Shown here in pieces: positions 24,201 through 36,200 of a DNA stretch of 50,421 nucleotides; the stretch's first letter is position 1; each line of letters opens with the position of its first letter. This DNA comes from SYIM01 sp041182885 (GTDB lineage: Bacteria; Pseudomonadota; Gammaproteobacteria; Burkholderiales; Burkholderiaceae_E). Under the pieces are notes generated by a model. The model was given only the letters and a program-made list of their open reading frames with translations. It was not told the DNA's origin and searched no databases. The stretch spans positions 1 through 50,421 of the forward strand of contig JBMSQB010000027.1 of the NCBI GenBank assembly GCA_049423065.1, given 5' to 3'. Made by a program: the position numbers and the translations under genes.

Positions 24201-27200
24201 GCGAGGCTGGCCGCCCGACGCTGCAGATCACGGTCGAGCGCGCTACCGACGCGCAGGGCGTGGCACGCGGAACGGGTGGGGTCGAGCAGGCGAGCGCCAA
24301 CACCTATCGCGAGGCGGCGGGCCGACTCCAGATCGGCGAGCCGGGCGATACCGCCACATGGGTGGATGCGCAGGTGCCCCGCGGGAGCGCACAGTTCACC
24401 GCGCTCGACACTTTCGGCGCCGGGCAATCGATCTTTGCTGCAGCGGGTGATCCGATGTGGGGCCGGGTGCGGGGCGATATGCCAGGCCTCTTTGTCGGTT
24501 CGCTCGAGGCTGCACCGAGCGGGCCTGCCGTGGTCACGGCCATTCTGCCGACCAAGGGCGCTTCGCCCCCGGGCGAGGGCGTCGAGAGCCTGCTCGACGG
24601 CAACACCGCGACCAAGTATCTGAACCTGGCCGGGCCCAACAGCGGCTTCACGGTCAGCCTCGATGCGCCGCAGGCCTTCAATTCGCTCACGCTGGTCGCG
24701 CGCACCAATGACGACACCTGGCAATGGGATCCCAAGACCTTCGTGGTCCTGGGTACCAATGACAGTGGCGACCTGGGCGCGGCCCGGTGGTCGCCGATCG
24801 CCGAGGGCGAGACGCGGCTTGCCGATGCGCGCGGCTCGGTGAGCCAGATCGGCTTCGAGAACAACACGCCCTACCGCCACTACCTGGTGGCCTTCCCCGA
24901 GACCAAGGGCAGCTTCGACGGCAAGCGCTATGTGCACCTGGCCGAGGCGCGGCTCGCACGCACACCGTCGTTTGTGGTGCCCGAGGCGCTGGGCATGACC
25001 ACGGCGCCATCGCCGGGCTCCTCACCCGAGGACGCGGGCTTTGGCAATGTGAACGATCGCGATCCGGCGACCAAGTATGTGAACTTCGATGGGCCCGACA
25101 CGGGCTTTACGGTGAGCTTCGATACGCCCGAGGCGATGAACTCGCTGCTTCTGGTCTCGCGCATCGACAACGACGTCTGGCAGTGGGATCCGAAGACCTG
25201 GCGGGTGCTGGGATCGAACATCAGCGCCGACTGGAACGAAGCCGTCTGGACCGAGCTCGGCTCGGGCGAAACGCTGCTGGGCAATGCCCGCGGTTCGTCC
25301 AGCGTGGTGGCGTTCGACAACACCACGGCCTACCAGCACTACGCGGTGGTCTTCCCCGAGATCAAGGGCGACGTCGCGGGTCTGCGCGTCATGCAGATTG
25401 CCGAGGCGCAGCTCTTCCGTGCGCCAACCGGCTCGCCGGGTGGCTCGCCTGTGTTCGAAGCCGTCGACAAGGTGAACGACGGCAACATCGGTACGCGCTA
25501 TCTCAACTTCGAACCGCAGAATTCCGGGTATGCCGTCAAGCTGATGGAGCCGGAGGCGCTCGATACGCTGCTGCTGGTCTCGCGTGTGGGCAATCCGTTG
25601 TGGTCCTGGGATCCGGCCACCTGGGAGGTCTACGGCTCCAACACCGCCGAGGCCTTCACCGACGAAGGCTGGGTGTTGCTGGGCGGGGGCGAGACGGGTC
25701 TGGGCGACACGCAGGGCTCGTCCCGCATCCTCGGCTTTGCGAACGCCGATCCCTATCGCAGCTACAAGGTGGTGTTCCCGAACGTCAAGGGTGGCATGCC
25801 GTTCCCCGAGGCGATGCAGATCGCCGAGGCGCAGCTCCTGCGCTCGGCCGCCGTCGTGCAGCAGACGCCCATGACGGGCGAGCATGTGGCCTGGACCGAA
25901 GTCACGCGCAACGCCCCGGCGGATGCCGCCTGGCGGGCGGTTGCGGCAAGCGGCAATGGCAGCGTGCTGGTGGCCGCTGCCGCCCAGGGCCAGATCTGGG
26001 TGGCCGACACCTCGAAAGCCGACTGGGAGTGGGTGGCCACGCAAACACCGCGCGCCTGGACTTCGGTGGCAATCTCGGCCAACGGTCGCGTGATCGCGGC
26101 AGCCGCCGACGGCAATGACGGCGGCATCTGGGTGAGCGAGGACCGCGGCGCAAGCTGGCGCATGGTGCTCGAGACCGCGCGTCGCGACTGGCGCTCGGTT
26201 GCGCTCTCGGCCGACGGCGCAGAGCTGGTGGCTGCAGCCGATGGCGAGGGTGTGTTCACCACCCGGCTCGCGGTGGCGGGCCGGGTCATGCCCACTCGTA
26301 TTGCGCTCGAGGCTGAAGCCGGGCGGGTGGCGGTGGTGGGCATCGAGGGTCTGACGCTCGATGTCCGCGATGCTGCGGTCAAGATCAACCTCGCCGACAA
26401 GACCTTTGATCGTGTGGTCGACTTCTCGGCGGGCGATGTCGATGTGGTGACCGGCACCGGCACCAGCCGCACGATGACGATCGATGGCGCCGACCACCAG
26501 ATGCTGTCGGTGACCGCGGGCTTCACGATCGCGATCAGCGACTACGTCTATCTCGATGGCAGCGCGGGCTTCGAAAAGCGCACCGATACGCTCACGCTCG
26601 CCGATGGCTCGACGGTGAAGGTCGATGCACTGCTGGTGGGCGCAGCCGACGTCAATGCCTTTGCAGGACTCTCAGGCCCCTATCGCACCGACACCGACGA
26701 TGATGGCGATATCGATGACGCCGACACCGTCAACCCCGACTCGGTTGGCGTGTCGATGACCGACGTCGACTTTGGTCTGGGCCTCTTCCGCGCCCAGGCG
26801 GGGCAGAAGGATGCTGCGGGCAACCTCCTCAATGGCACGCGCTGGACGGCGCTGACCGCCGAGGCGGGTGCGATCGAACTGGTCGGCATTCCCGATGTCA
26901 CCCTGGCTGCGCGCAGCTTCAGCGTCGAGCTGAATCGCGTCGGCAACCTGCCGGCGGGTCTGGTGGCCGATGCGCATGTGGTCGACTTCAGCGGCAACAA
27001 GGCCTATGCGGTGCGTACCGGCACCGACACCACCGTTGATCTCGCCATGGCGGGCTCATTCGGCCAGCTGCTGCGCGTCAGCGGCGATGTCGATGTGGCG
27101 CTGGGCGGCGTGTTGAGCCTCTCGGGCGGAATCCAGCTCGAGCAGTACCAGCGCACGGTCACGCTCACCGACCTCACAGACGAGCAACAGGTCATCGAAG

Positions 27201-30200
27201 TGATGACCGGCGAACGTCCGGGTGCCGAGTGGTACCGGATGTCGATCGAGATCGACGGCGAAACCTACGTCACCCGTGATATTCACGTGACCGAGACGCC
27301 GCAGAGCATCGAATGGGCGATCGACGCTGCGCTCGAGACGATTCCGGGCGCGCGGGTGATCGTCACCACCGAAGTCGATGGCGACCGGCCCGTGGTGCGC
27401 TTTGCCGGCACTCTCTCGGGCACCGACATCAAGCCGATCCGGCTGGTGGTGCCGAGCTATGGCGTGGAGTGGAGCGCGGTGGGCTCGGTGTCGACGCTCG
27501 TCGAGGGCGGCGACACCCAGGAACTGCTCGCCCGCATGCTGGTGCTGGGTGGCGCCGATGTGTCGGCGCGGATTGCCACCGGATCGGGTGACGAGGCAAT
27601 CGGTCTCGAGCTGAAGGACCTCGACTTTGCGCTCGCCTATGCGCGCCCGGTCGATGCGGGCGACAACCGCAGCTTCCTCGGCTTGCGGGGCACGGCAGCA
27701 TCGCTCGGCGTGGTTGGCCTTGACCAGTTCGGGCTTGCACTGATGGGCACCAACCTGTCGGTCAATCTGAACCTGGGCTTTGGCGATGATCCGCAGGGCG
27801 GCGCCAACACCAACACCATCGACTGGACGGCCACACCGCTTACCTTCAAGCCGGGCAGCGGCACGCCGCTTACGCTCGACTTCACCGGAACGGTGTTCGA
27901 AATCGGCGGCACGATGCTGGTGAAGGTTGGCGACTTCCTGCGCGTCGAGGGCACGGTGGTGGTGTCTCGGCAGTCGCTCGAGGTCACCGTGGGTGGGCGC
28001 AGCGAATTCGTCGAGGGCTTCCTGGTGGGCGCTTCCGACGTGTCGGCAAGCGTCCAGGGCATTGCGGTTGATGGGCTCAACCTGGCGGTGGCGCTCCTGC
28101 GGCCGGAGGACGCGCCGTCCTGGGACGACCGCGCCTGGCTTGCGGTGCGCGCCGAGGTCGATTCGATTGCGGTGAGCGCCGAGGCGCTTGGGCTGCCGTC
28201 CGACCTGTTCACGCTGGATGCCAACTCGCTGCTGTTTGAAACCAATCTGGCGCTGGGCAGCCGTTCAGGCGTCGACAATGATCAGGTGCTTGACCTGTCG
28301 GTGACCGAGGTCGATGGCGAGACGGTCGATCGCTCGATCGCAGTCAAGACCAATCTGGCGACCGACAGCACGATGACGCTCGACTATGGCGTCGATATGG
28401 GCGAGTTCACCACCATCACGCTCGATGCCACGCTTGGCATCAGCGACTATGTGCTCGCAAGCGGCAGCTTCGCGCTGTCGATGCTGGGCGGGCGCACGGT
28501 GACGCTGAGCGACGGCAGCCGGCGCTCGATGCGCACCACGCTGATCGCCGCGCGCGATGTCGATGTGCGGCTGGGGGTCAATGCGCGCTCCGAAGACGAC
28601 TTCATGGGCGTTGCGCTCACCGGCGGCTCGCTGGGGCTTGCGCTCCTGGAAGACACCCGCGGTGGCGGCACCTTCATCGGCCTGAATGCAGGGGCCAACA
28701 GCATCTCGCTCGAGGGCGTGCCGGGCGTCACCCTGGCGGCAGGCGGCCTCGCCCTGTCGCTCAACCTCGGTCCGACCACGGGTGTGCTGGCTGGCCTCAC
28801 CGCCGACTTCAAGAAGGGCGATATCGATGGCGACGGCAACACCGGCACCGACATCCGGATGCGCGGCGAGACCGTCGATACCATCGACACGCGCGTGCGG
28901 ACGCTGAAGGCCGCGGGCTCGGTCACACTCGAAATCCGTTCGCCGGATGCAGAGGCTGATGCGCCGCCGACGCTGTCGGCAGGCGCAAACCTGTCGCTTG
29001 AGGTGGTGCCGGGCGGCGCGCTCCTGATTGGTGCAAGCGGCATCGAGGCCACCGTATCGCTGGCTGGCCAGACCGCCGGCATCATCGACGGCCGACTCGG
29101 GCTGGTGGTGCCGCTGCCGGCGCCTGCGCTCAGCGCCTCGCCCGGCGGCTCGCCGGCAGACGAGGGGATTGCCGGCATCAACGACAACAATCCGGCCACC
29201 AAGTACCTGAACTATGCAGGCCCGGGCACGGGCTTTACCACGGCGCTGCCCGAAGCCAAGGCGCTCAACTCGCTGCTCCTCACCAGCCGCACCAACGACG
29301 ACATCTGGCAGTGGGATCCGAAGACCTGGGAGGTCTGGGGATCGAACAACAGCGTTGACTGGGGCGATACCAGCTGGACCAAACTGGGTGCGGGCAACAC
29401 GCTCCTGGGTGATGCACGCGGATCGCAGAGCGTGGTGAGCTTTGCGAACGACACGCCCTACCGCTTCTACAAGGTGGTGTTCCCCACCACCAAGGGCATC
29501 TCGCAAGGCAAGGCCTATATGCACCTTGCCGAGGCGCTGCTCTTTGCGGCGCCCGCGGGCACGGTGAACGGCTCACCAGGATCGTCGCCGAACAATGAAC
29601 TGGTCGGCAACGTGATCGATGGCAATCCGGCCACCAAGTATCTGAACACGACCGGACCGGGATCGGGCTTCACGTTCACGCTCCCGACGGAGCAGGTGCT
29701 GGATGCGCTCGCGCTCACCACGCGCACCAACGACAACATCTGGCAGTGGGATCCCAAGACCTGGCAGGTCTGGGGCTCCAATGACAGCGCCGACTGGAAC
29801 GCCACCACCTGGACGCAACTGGGTGAGGGTGCAACGGGTCTGGCCAACGGGCGCGGCGCATCCAGCGTGGTTGCCTTCAACAACACCACGGCATACAAGT
29901 TCTACAAGGTGGTCTTCCCGACCACGAAGGGCGTGTTCACCGGCAAGAGCTACATGCATGTTGCCGATGCCAAGCTCTTCAAGCGGCCGCCGGCAGGCGC
30001 CACCGGCACGCTGCCGGGCGAGGGCTTTGCGTTCACGCTCGATGCGACCGCCAAGGTACCGATTCCGTTCATCAACGAATCGCTCTATGGCGATATCTCG
30101 ATTGGCGCGAACTTCACCGGTGCGCCGGTCGATCAGGCCGTCAAGGTATCGGGTCAGACGATCGACGTGTCGTTCAAAGCCGATGGCGAGACCCGCTTTG

Positions 30201-33200
30201 CCCTCAGCAACCTCGACGGTTCGCTGGGTGGCCAGATCGGCGGTGCGCTGCGCACGATCGCGAGCCAGATGAGCGGCTTGCGCTCGGATCTGATCAATGC
30301 CGAGCCGCTTCCGATCATCAACCAGACGCTTGACGAGATTCTGAACATCTCGCCCTACCTGCGGGTGGGTGACGATGTGCTGGCCTATCTCAACAAGCCG
30401 GCGTCGTTCTTCGGGGTGAAGGGCGTGCCCACCGTGCGCGGCCTGCAGGCCTATCTCGAGTGGGCCAATTCCGACCGGGCGGGTCCCACGGTCACGGCCG
30501 TCACCGCGTCGTCAACGCGTTCGCCGAACGGCGAGGGCGCAGCCGCCGCGATCGACGGTTCGCCCTCATCGAAATACCTGAACTACGGCAAGGAAGGCTC
30601 CGGTCTGGTGATGACCTTGTCCGAGGCGGCGATCGTCGACTCGATTTCGCTCACCACCGCGAGCGACAATCCCGAACGCGACCCGCTCGAGGTATCGATT
30701 TATGCCTCGAACAGCGCGACCGCGCCCGCCTGGGGCTCGACCGGCTGGGTCGAGATTGCGACCGATGTGGAAACCGGACTCACCACCGCCCGGAACGCCT
30801 CGCGCTCGGTCAACTTTGCCAACACCACCCGCTATCAGCACTACAAGATCGTCTTCACCAAGCTGCGGGACACGTTCAGGGCCAACAGCGTGCAGGTGGC
30901 CGAGATCAACCCGTTCCCGCAGAAGGGCCTGGTATTCGATCTCGATGAAAACGGCTTGAAGTTCGGACTGAAGGCTGCGATTGGCGCGAAGGTTGAAGAC
31001 CTGAAGCTTGATATCGGCTCGCAGCTGGGCGGTATCGGTCTGGAGCTCGAGGGCGACCTGCTGTTTGATGCCGACTTCTCGGCGGCGCTCGACTTCGATC
31101 TCGACATCGGTTGGTCGAAGGGCTTCTCCGCGTCGTTCAACCTGAACGATCTCAGCTTCTCGGGCGCGCTGTCCGCGCGCGATGTGGTGCTGAAGGCGAG
31201 CCTCGGGCCGATTGCGCTCAGCATTGGCCGTGAGGGCGACGCCGAGCCCGCCCAGCGCGACGCGCAGGGCAATATCACCACGCCCGCGGTGCCCTGGGCG
31301 CGCGGGCTGCTCGATGCGGCAATCGGCGGCCGGATGGCCTGGCAGAACGGTGCGCTCACGCTCACACCCACCGCCAGCCGCTTCAACCTGGTGCTGCCGC
31401 TCTATGCGTCGGTGGCGGGCTTCGATCTGGTGGCCACCGGCAGCGCTGTGCCCACGGCCAAGCTGACGGGTGATCCGCTCGCCGGCAAGTTCGACTTCAC
31501 GACCGAGAACTTCGACCAGCTGAGCAACATCAGCCGTATGTCGATCACCGACCTGTTGCTCGCGTTGCCGGGCATCCTGTCGTACCTGGAGAGCGTAAGC
31601 GCCGAGAGCCTCGGCATTGGCGATCTGCCGTTCGTGTCGCAGGGCGTTGACCAGCTGCTCGATCTGGGGGGGCTCTTCAAGCGCACCGTGGTCGACAAGG
31701 TCGACACCTATCGTCCGATCAAGCTCTGGACTGCGGCGGCGGGCGAGACAGCCGCAGTGTCTGGCACGGCCGCAATACCGAATGGCGTTCGGTCATCGCT
31801 CGTGGGTAGCGCCGGCCAGTTCGCCAAGTCGATGGCGGGCTACTGGATCACGCTGTCGGGCGCAGACGGCGGTTGGCTCGCGCCCACACAGATCGTGTCG
31901 GTGTCGGCCGACGGCTCCACACTCACGTTGCGGGACTCCTACTCGTCCGGCCGCACTGGCGTGCAGTACAAGGTGCATGAGCGGCGCGAAAACATCCGCA
32001 CCATCGACGAATTCGTGGCCGCGTTCAACGAGGGCTTCAAGGACTCCCGGATTCTTGGAACGATCACCTTCGACGCCGAAAGCGGCGACCTGCGTATTCC
32101 GCTGCGACTGCGCGAGCGTCTGGTGGGGATCGACACGCCGATCGACCTGGGCTTCGGTGAAGACCAGCCGATCAGCCTCAGCACGTCCGCGCAGGGCAAG
32201 CTCGATGTCGATGTGGATGCAGGATTTGACCTGATTCTGGCGCTGGGCGGCGAGCGCTTCCAGATTGCGCTCGACAACGTGCGCGCCAATGCCGATGTGC
32301 TGCTGGATGTGTCCGACCTCGAGGTGACTGCGAAGCTGGGCTTTGTTGGACTCAAGGCGGGCGGTGCCGGTACCGGCACCGGGGTGAGGCTGGATGCCGG
32401 CGTGCACTTTGCGCTCGATCGCGATCCGTCCAATCAGAACGCAGGCGATTTGCGCTTTACGCTCGCCGAGCTCGCCTCGAGCGAGGGGCTCAACGCGATC
32501 CAGTTCAACGTCGAAGGCGAGGCGGGCGCGAGCCTTCGCGGTCTGTCGCTCGTGGGCGGCAAGGATGCGAGCTTCTCGATTGCGCCCGACCTCGAGCTGG
32601 CGTTGATCGTCCCCGACCTGACGCGCTTTGGCACGGTGACGCTGGTCGAGTCGACACCCACGCTGATGTCGCGCTTTGACGGCGCGAGGGAAGTCAGGCG
32701 TTCGCAGACGACCGAGCTGCCACTGTCCGGCCAGTTCAAGGCGGGCGACGTGCTCCGTCTCGGCGATGTCGCGGCGGCTGATGTCGTCTACACGGTGACC
32801 GCGGCTGATGTGGCGGCCGCCTCCGCCGAGACGCCCCTGGCTGCGCTATTGGCAGGCCGGCTCGCAACCGCGGTTGCTGCCACGCCGGGCGCACGCGTCA
32901 CGGCGGTGGCCGATGGCGCGCTGCTCCGGCTGACGGCGTCGGTCTTGGGTGATGCCGGCGGCTTCAACGTCACGCCAGCGGTTGTGCGGGCAGAGGGCAG
33001 CACTGGTGCAATCGGCGAACGCAACGTCGGGTTCGACCGTGCCGCGGCGCTTGAAGGCAAACTCATCGGCGAACGCGACGTGGTGGTCGTGCTGCCCGAT
33101 GTGGGCTCGCTCTTTGATCTGAGCCGCCTCACCTTTGCCGACATCGTTTCGGGTCTGCGCTTTGCGCTCTCGACGATCGACGATGTCGTGGGCGAGCAGC

Positions 33201-36200
33201 CGTTCTACAACCAGACGCTGCCGATCCTTGACCGTTCACTGGGCGAACTGCTGGATCTGGGTGACGTGTTCCTGGGCCGAATCGAAGCCGCGGGCAACAC
33301 GCCGGCTGCAGCGCTCGATGCGGTCGAGGCCATCATCGAAGAGGCGCTTGGCATCAGCCCGGATCTCTTCGATATCACGCTGGGCGCCACGCAGCTCATC
33401 ATTGATGTGAACCTCGAGGCGGCCTACGCGGCCGACTTCGCGCTCAATCTGAAACTTGCCGACCTGATCGGCATGGCGCTGCCCAATGTCGCGATCCCCG
33501 ATGCGCTCTATGAGCTGGTCGACAGCTCTGGCGAGGCGAAGATCGGCCTGGAGGTGGGCGCTGCGCTCGATCTCCAGGTTGGCATTGGCCTGCCGGGCAC
33601 GTCGGCGCCTGCGGTTGAATTGTTCGACTACGATCCGGTGACCGGCAAGGGCACGCGCGTGAAGCTTGATGCGCGACTGGTCGCCGATGACATCGATCTG
33701 CGCCTGAAGGCCGGACCGTTCGATGTCGGAATCGACAGCGGCAAGGTGGTGTTCGATGCCGACGGCAGGCTGGCCGAGGCCGCGCCGGAAGCGGCGCCGG
33801 AAGCCGCCGCGCCGGAAGAAGGCGCGCCGGAAGAAGGCGCTGCGCCCGAAGCGGCCGCAGCGGCGCAGGCCGCCACCGAAAGCGTGGTGGTCGATGCGCC
33901 CGCCTCGCTCACCGTGTCGCTCAAGAACGGCTCCCCCGAGATCGTTGCCGAGGGCGGGTTCTCGATCAATCTGCCGCTCACCTTCGTGGTGGGGTCGCGC
34001 ACGATCAAGCTGGGCGACCTCTCAATTGGCACCAATCCGGCTTACGGCAACCGCGGGCTCGAGGCCTTCGTCCGCGAGGTCGCCAACAACGCCGCCTTCC
34101 CGAGGCTGGAGGTCGACGGCAAGGTTGAAAGCGCGCTGCAGGTCAAGCTGCCCGACTTCGATGTGTTCAATGCCAAGCCGCCGTCATTGCTCGAGGTGCT
34201 CTACGACCCGACACCGGTGCTCGATGGCGTCGACTTCGCGCTCGGCTCTGTGCAGGATGTATTCGAGAACGCGCTGGTTGCCAATCTGCCGCTGATTGGC
34301 GACAAGCTCTCGCAGCTGGGCGGAATGATTGCAGAGCTTCGGAACGGGCTGCTCGGCGACCTGCGCGCGCGCCTGAGCGAGCCGGGCAAGACCGTCGAGA
34401 TCCTGCGGACCACCCTCTATCAGTTGTTCGGTGAGCGGCTTGGCATTCTGCGCGATGCCAGCGGCGACAAGCTGGTGACGCTCAGCGATATCTCGATCGA
34501 TTTCTACGATATTGAAGGCAAGCGACTTGCCGCCTGGGTGCCCGGCGCCGAGATGCCGCGCGAGGCCGATTCGATCCGTATCGACATGGATCTCGGCGGC
34601 CGCGTGCTGGGCACCGGCATCGACATCCCGCTGGATCTGGACCTGCCCGGGTTCGCACTGTCGGTCGACGGTGGCTTCGCGCTCGAGTTGCAGTGGGCTT
34701 ACGACTTTGGTTTCGGCCTGTCGGTGGCTGATGGCTTCTTCCTCAGCACCAATGCCGACGCGACACCCGAACTCCGTCTGGATGCCCTTGCCTACCTGGA
34801 TGGTTCGCCCAAGGATCCCACCGTCATCACACCGTTTGCCGGCAGCGGCAAATTGCTGTTCTTCAACGCGGCCGTCACCGACCGCGACCTGGATCCCGAT
34901 GCCGAGGGCTTCCAGCCGAGCGGGTTGCGCGCGCAGTTGGGCATCGACATCAAGGGCAATGTGAAGCAAAGCCGCCTCACCTTGTCGGATCTGATGTCCA
35001 ACCCGTCGGCCGTGCTGGGTGTGACCTTCACCGCCGATGCCGACATGCGTCTGGGCATGTCGCTCTCGGCGCTGGGGCTCCCCGCGTTGATGGCCGATCT
35101 GGTGGTGGGCTGGGACTGGAGCCTTGCCGACAAGTCGCTGCGCTTCCCGACCATCGCGATCGAGAATCTGCGCCTGGACTTCCGCTCGGCGGTGACCGAC
35201 TTCCTGCTGCCGATTGCCAACACGATTGCCGATACGGTTTCGCCGTTCCGCGACATCGTCTATGCGCTCACCCAGCCGGTGCCGGGCATGGAGCTCTTCA
35301 CCGATACACCACGCAAGGCATTGGGGCTTGCCCCCGATCCGACGCTGCGCGGCCTGATCGATGTCATCAACGAACTGGTGAGAAAGACTCGCCCGTCGCT
35401 CAATCTGCCGCGGATCAACTGGGCCTTCCTCGACGCGGTCAAGTTCGCGCTCGACATGCCCGACCAGATCCGCACGCTCCTGTCGGTGGGCGCCGGCCTG
35501 CCGCTCGGCAGCATCTACGGCCTTGGCACTTCCGACGTTCGGTTTGTGTCCAACTTCAAGATGCCGGATGCGGGCAGCAAGGACAACGCCGTCTTCAGCG
35601 CGATCTCGTCGCTCTCCGCGCTCGCCGTGGGCAGCACTGTCACAGCCAAGGAGAGCAGCGGCCTGCAGTTCATGCCCTATCTGCTCGACATCGGCAACTG
35701 GGCGAAGATTTTCTCGGGCGGCAACGCCACGCTCTTCACCTATGAGCTGCCGATCCTGGAATTCGAGATGGTGTTCGAGCAGATGCTTGCGCCCATCCCC
35801 ATTCCGTTCCCGCCGCTTTCCTGGCTTTCGATCAACGTCGGCGCAATCGGCCGCGCGCGCGCCTACATCGACCTGTCGTTTGGTGTGGACACCTACGGCG
35901 TGCAGAAGGCGCTCCAGACCGGCAACCTGTTCGATGTGGCCGACAGCTTCTACATCAACGACTGGACGCTCCCCACCATCCGCAACGGCGCGATCGTGGC
36001 CGGCACGGGCGGCAAGGAGAAGCCCGAGTTCGGCATCGATCTCGAGATCGGCTTGCTGGGTGGTGTTGGTATCACGGGCGTGGTGTCGGGCGGCATTGGC
36101 GGCTCGATCACGATGAAGGTCGACGCCGATCTGAACGACATCAAGCGCGGTACCGTGGTCCGTGACGAAAACGGACAGGTGTCGAGCGTGAGCTACAAGG

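Larger units (their letters stand above)
30920..33775 (+). other. Strand/amphipathic-helix region, second part
   Basis: About 950 residues alternating Asp/Leu-rich strand runs (LEGDLLFDADFSAALDFDLD, LDVDVDAGFDLILALGGE, FALNLKLADLIGMALP) with helices that open 'LP-x-x-x-x-x-x-D-x-LL' (GDLPFVSQGVDQLLDLGG near 31620, TLPILDRSLGELLDLGD near 33210). J module 6 is embedded at 32714-32995. Internal repetition of the helix-strand unit is clear but the family is unknown to me. It precedes the RTX repeats, so it may be a folded platform within a calcium-dependent secreted protein. Confidence 0.5.

Noticed and set aside
24787..26118. Overlapping + strand frame of 443 codons
   Set aside because: It is the +2-shifted reading of the discoidin and Asp-box codons, Arg/Gly/Ala-rich, with no domain. 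The main frame here is unambiguous.
21206..26405. Split modules interpreted as transposon insertions
   Set aside because: The inserted segments are themselves in-frame protein domains, with no terminal inverted repeats, transposase or target-site duplication visible. Domain insertion or recombination fits better.
23369..26497. Two long antisense open frames (522 and 491 codons) over the discoidin trio
   Set aside because: Repeated peptides such as 'LGIPLPGVVIGA' in these frames are the reverse complement of the WQWDPKTW/GSN codons. No ribosome-binding context or independent domain is evident.
33776..33892. Possible frameshift at the APE tract
   Set aside because: The frame before (VVFDADGRLAEA) and after (SVVVDAPASLTVSLKNG) the tract is the same and reads as sensible protein, so no shift has occurred.
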